DNA from: Castellaniella sp. MT123
GTDB taxonomy: Bacteria > Pseudomonadota > Gammaproteobacteria > Burkholderiales > Burkholderiaceae_B
Direction: 5' to 3'
Length of the DNA stretch: 64,000 nt
Assembly: GCF_039614765.1 (NCBI RefSeq)
Contig: NZ_CP154879.1
Coordinates: 1,364,001-1,428,000 of the forward strand
The notes below the pieces were generated by a model. That model searched no databases and was not told the DNA's origin. It saw nothing but the letters and a program-made list of their open reading frames with translations. This document shows, one piece after another, positions 62,886 to 64,000 of this stretch; the stretch's first letter is position 1; the number at the start of each line of letters is the position of its first letter. The translations under genes were made by a program, and so were the position numbers.

Positions 62886-63074
62886 ATGATGAACGAAGCA
62901 GCAACGGCAGGCATGATGGGCGGATTCGCCATCGTATGGGTCATCCTTGGCTTAGTACTCGCGGTTCTGTGGATCGCCCTACCCTTCGCGGTGTTCGGAA
63001 TCAAGAAGCGGCTCGACGCCATCCTGGTGGAACTGAAGCGTATCAACAGCGTCCGGCCGCCTGAGGGTAGGTAG
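62886..63074 (+). CDS. Small single-pass membrane protein, unknown function
   Basis: 62 residues. One hydrophobic segment (GGFAIVWVILGLVLAVLWIA, about 12-36) followed by a charged, helix-forming tail (KKRLDAILVELKRINS) that could form a short coiled coil. GGGGAAAG precedes the start. The stop is followed after three bases by the third copy of the repeated motif. No family recognised. Confidence 0.6.
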   Translation: MMNEAATAGMMGGFAIVWVILGLVLAVLWIALPFAVFGIKKRLDAILVELKRINSVRPPEGR

Positions 63075-63077
63075 AGA

Positions 63078-63086
63078 GGCTTCTGG
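63078..63086 (+). repeat. GCCTTCTGG-type motif, copy 3
   Basis: GGCTTCTGG, 4 bp after the stop of 62886-63074. Together with CCAGTAGCC (63109-63117 region) it can form an imperfect inverted repeat in the following 60-bp gap. Confidence 0.5.
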
Positions 63087-63135
63087 CGTGGCTACGGCCT
63101 CTGACCAGTAGCCGGACCAATGCGAGGAGAGACAG

Positions 63136-63405
63136 ATGGAAGAAAACGACCAAGGCGGCCAAATCCTGGATCTTCTCGGGAGGCACAGTGGCTCCATCAA
63201 CTCCTTGATGGTGGATATCCGCAACGTATCCATGGATGTGATTGTGCTCAGAGCCATGGTCTCCGGGCTGATGGAGCACGCCGAGGACGCTGGCGTGGAT
63301 CTTCGACCTGCATGCATGACCATGCACGACCAGTTGCCAGAAGAGTACCGGGCGGCTTTCGTTGATCGTCTCAGGATGATGTACGGTATCGACCTGACCG
63401 TGTAG
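63136..63405 (+). CDS. Hypothetical soluble protein
   Basis: 89 residues starting MEENDQGGQILDLLG, with GAGGAGAG upstream. Predicted mostly helical and acidic, with internal methionine- and valine-rich helices (VSMDVIVLRAMVSGLMEH). No signal peptide or membrane segment. The stop is followed after five bases by the fourth motif copy. No family recognised. Confidence 0.6.
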   Translation: MEENDQGGQILDLLGRHSGSINSLMVDIRNVSMDVIVLRAMVSGLMEHAEDAGVDLRPACMTMHDQLPEEYRAAFVDRLRMMYGIDLTV

Positions 63406-63410
63406 GACGT

Positions 63411-63419
63411 GCCTTCTGG
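63411..63419 (+). repeat. GCCTTCTGG motif, copy 4
   Basis: Begins 6 bp after the stop of 63136-63405; extended sequence GTGCCTTCTGGTGCGGGGGT. Confidence 0.6.
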
Positions 63420-63575
63420 TGCGGGGGTGGAAGTAGTGGGACGTCTGACAAGCAATTTGACTCCCGGGAGACACATACCCAAGCATGTCCATAACGTGGG
63501 AGGAGGTCACGGCCTGGCCTTGCGGATCGCCACGTCTGATAGCTGCTGGGCAAGCTTGGGGATAGTCTGCGCCCC

Positions 63576-63665
63576 ATGAGGACCCGATTTGAGCATTTGA
63601 CCTACAAGATACTCAAACACGATAGCTTCAACTGGACGAACATCGGACGCTATCGGACCCGCTGA
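63576..63665 (+). CDS. Possible 29-residue peptide gene
   Basis: ATG at 63576 to TGA at 63663-63665. The product is basic and aromatic (MRTRFEHLTYKILKHDSFNW start, GRYRTR end). It ends 7 bp before a strong intrinsic terminator, which supports expression, but there is no clear ribosome-binding site. It could equally be the tail of a decayed gene. Confidence 0.3.
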   Translation: MRTRFEHLTYKILKHDSFNWTNIGRYRTR

Positions 63666-63672
63666 AAGCAAA

Positions 63673-63710
63673 AAACCCGCAAGACTGATTGTCTATGCGG
63701 GTTTCGCTTT
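63673..63710. terminator. Strong intrinsic terminator
   Basis: AAACCCGCA (63673-63681) pairs perfectly with TGCGGGTTT (63696-63704), and the loop itself contains AGAC/GTCT (63682-63685, 63691-63694), giving a 13-bp stem with one bulged base. CTTTT follows on the + strand and a run of A precedes it, so it can act in both directions. Confidence 0.82.
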
Positions 63711-63713
63711 TCG

Positions 63714-64000
63714 ATGTCGGATCACACCGGACTATATTGGACTTCTTAAAACTAAGAAGTGGTCAGGAGAGGCAGCAAACAATCAGAAAACACGCCACTT
63801 TCCAGGTACGCACACTTTCAAAGTACCCAAACTGGTACCCAAAAATAACGGCTTGGGCTAACCTCGCACAACTTCCGCCGCAAGTTCAGGGGTGTACCTT
63901 TTTTGTGCCGCCATCGTGGGGGCTCCCTATCGTCGTTTTCTCATTCCTGGTCGGGGGCGGCTGCTCCGTCCGGTACTGGGCGGGAACCTGACACCGGGAA
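63714..64000. other. Right-end region without a convincing gene
   Basis: AT-richer sequence with a hairpin CTTCTTA (63744-63750) / TAAGAAG (63755-63761) and a near-repeat of GTACCC (AAAGTACCC at about 63818 and TGGTACCC at about 63833). The GTACCC repeats and the adjacent terminator are reminiscent of sequence next to phage-type integrase genes, but no integrase is visible before the window ends. The open frame 63689-63991 has no start context. Confidence 0.35.

Noticed and set aside
62602-63419. Integron attC sites for the small-gene array
   Set aside because: The intergenic gaps (down to 36 bp) are too short for full attC sites and no GTTRRRY core with its inverse could be found.
1-64000. 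CRISPR arrays, rRNA or tRNA genes
   Set aside because: No regularly spaced repeats of CRISPR type, no rRNA-like sequence and no cloverleaf with the GTTCRANNC arm were seen.

Overview
The window is GC-rich, densely coded bacterial chromosome with short intergenic gaps, frequent ATGA start/stop overlaps and FNR/Anr-type operators. Gene content (anaerobic ribonucleotide reductase with NrdR boxes, O2-independent ubiquinone and heme synthesis, a thiosulfate dehydrogenase, sarcosine/creatinine catabolism, a fused Mrp antiporter, TonB-ExbBD) fits a facultatively anaerobic, probably denitrifying betaproteobacterium. An Alcaligenaceae-like member of the Burkholderiales is my best guess; this is inference from gene content, not a database match.

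Layout. 0-3.4 kb: 3' end of an aldehyde dehydrogenase, then an anaerobic class III ribonucleotide reductase whose glycyl-radical domain is a separate 60-residue gene (nrdD body, radical peptide, nrdG), behind an FNR box and two NrdR boxes 31 bp apart. 3.4-30 kb: a creatinine-to-serine locus. It holds creatininase with an NCS1 permease, creatinase with an MFS carrier, heterotetrameric sarcosine oxidase (soxBDAG), formyl-THF deformylase (purU), serine hydroxymethyltransferase (glyA), the folate gene folE2, two GlxA/GbdR-type AraC regulators and two spermidine/putrescine-type ABC importers. A 65-bp conserved regulatory block lies upstream of both the creatininase and creatinase operons. The second ABC importer is flanked by a 67-bp perfect direct repeat of the alr 3' flank and a purU 3'-end remnant, which marks past recombination.

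30-43 kb is an anaerobic/redox block: an MFS carrier, ubiT-ubiV-ubiU (O2-independent ubiquinone hydroxylation), a DUF2249 protein and an NnrS-like membrane protein, a TtrSR-like two-component system divergent from a triheme cytochrome and TsdA, a cysteine-free Crp/Fnr regulator, a DUF454 protein and hemN. FNR-type boxes lie in front of ubiU and hemN as well as nrdD.

43-62 kb is housekeeping transport and envelope: mrpAB(fused)-C-D-E-F-G, a small secreted cysteine protein, kup potassium uptake translationally coupled to a two-component system, tonB-exbB-exbD behind a Fur-like box, a NEW3-domain protein with an ABC-2 exporter, an EcsC-family protein and a chemotaxis receptor. 62-64 kb is different: lower GC, small genes of unknown function all on the + strand, a repeated motif directly after stop codons, stem-loops and a strong terminator, consistent with the edge of an accessory region.
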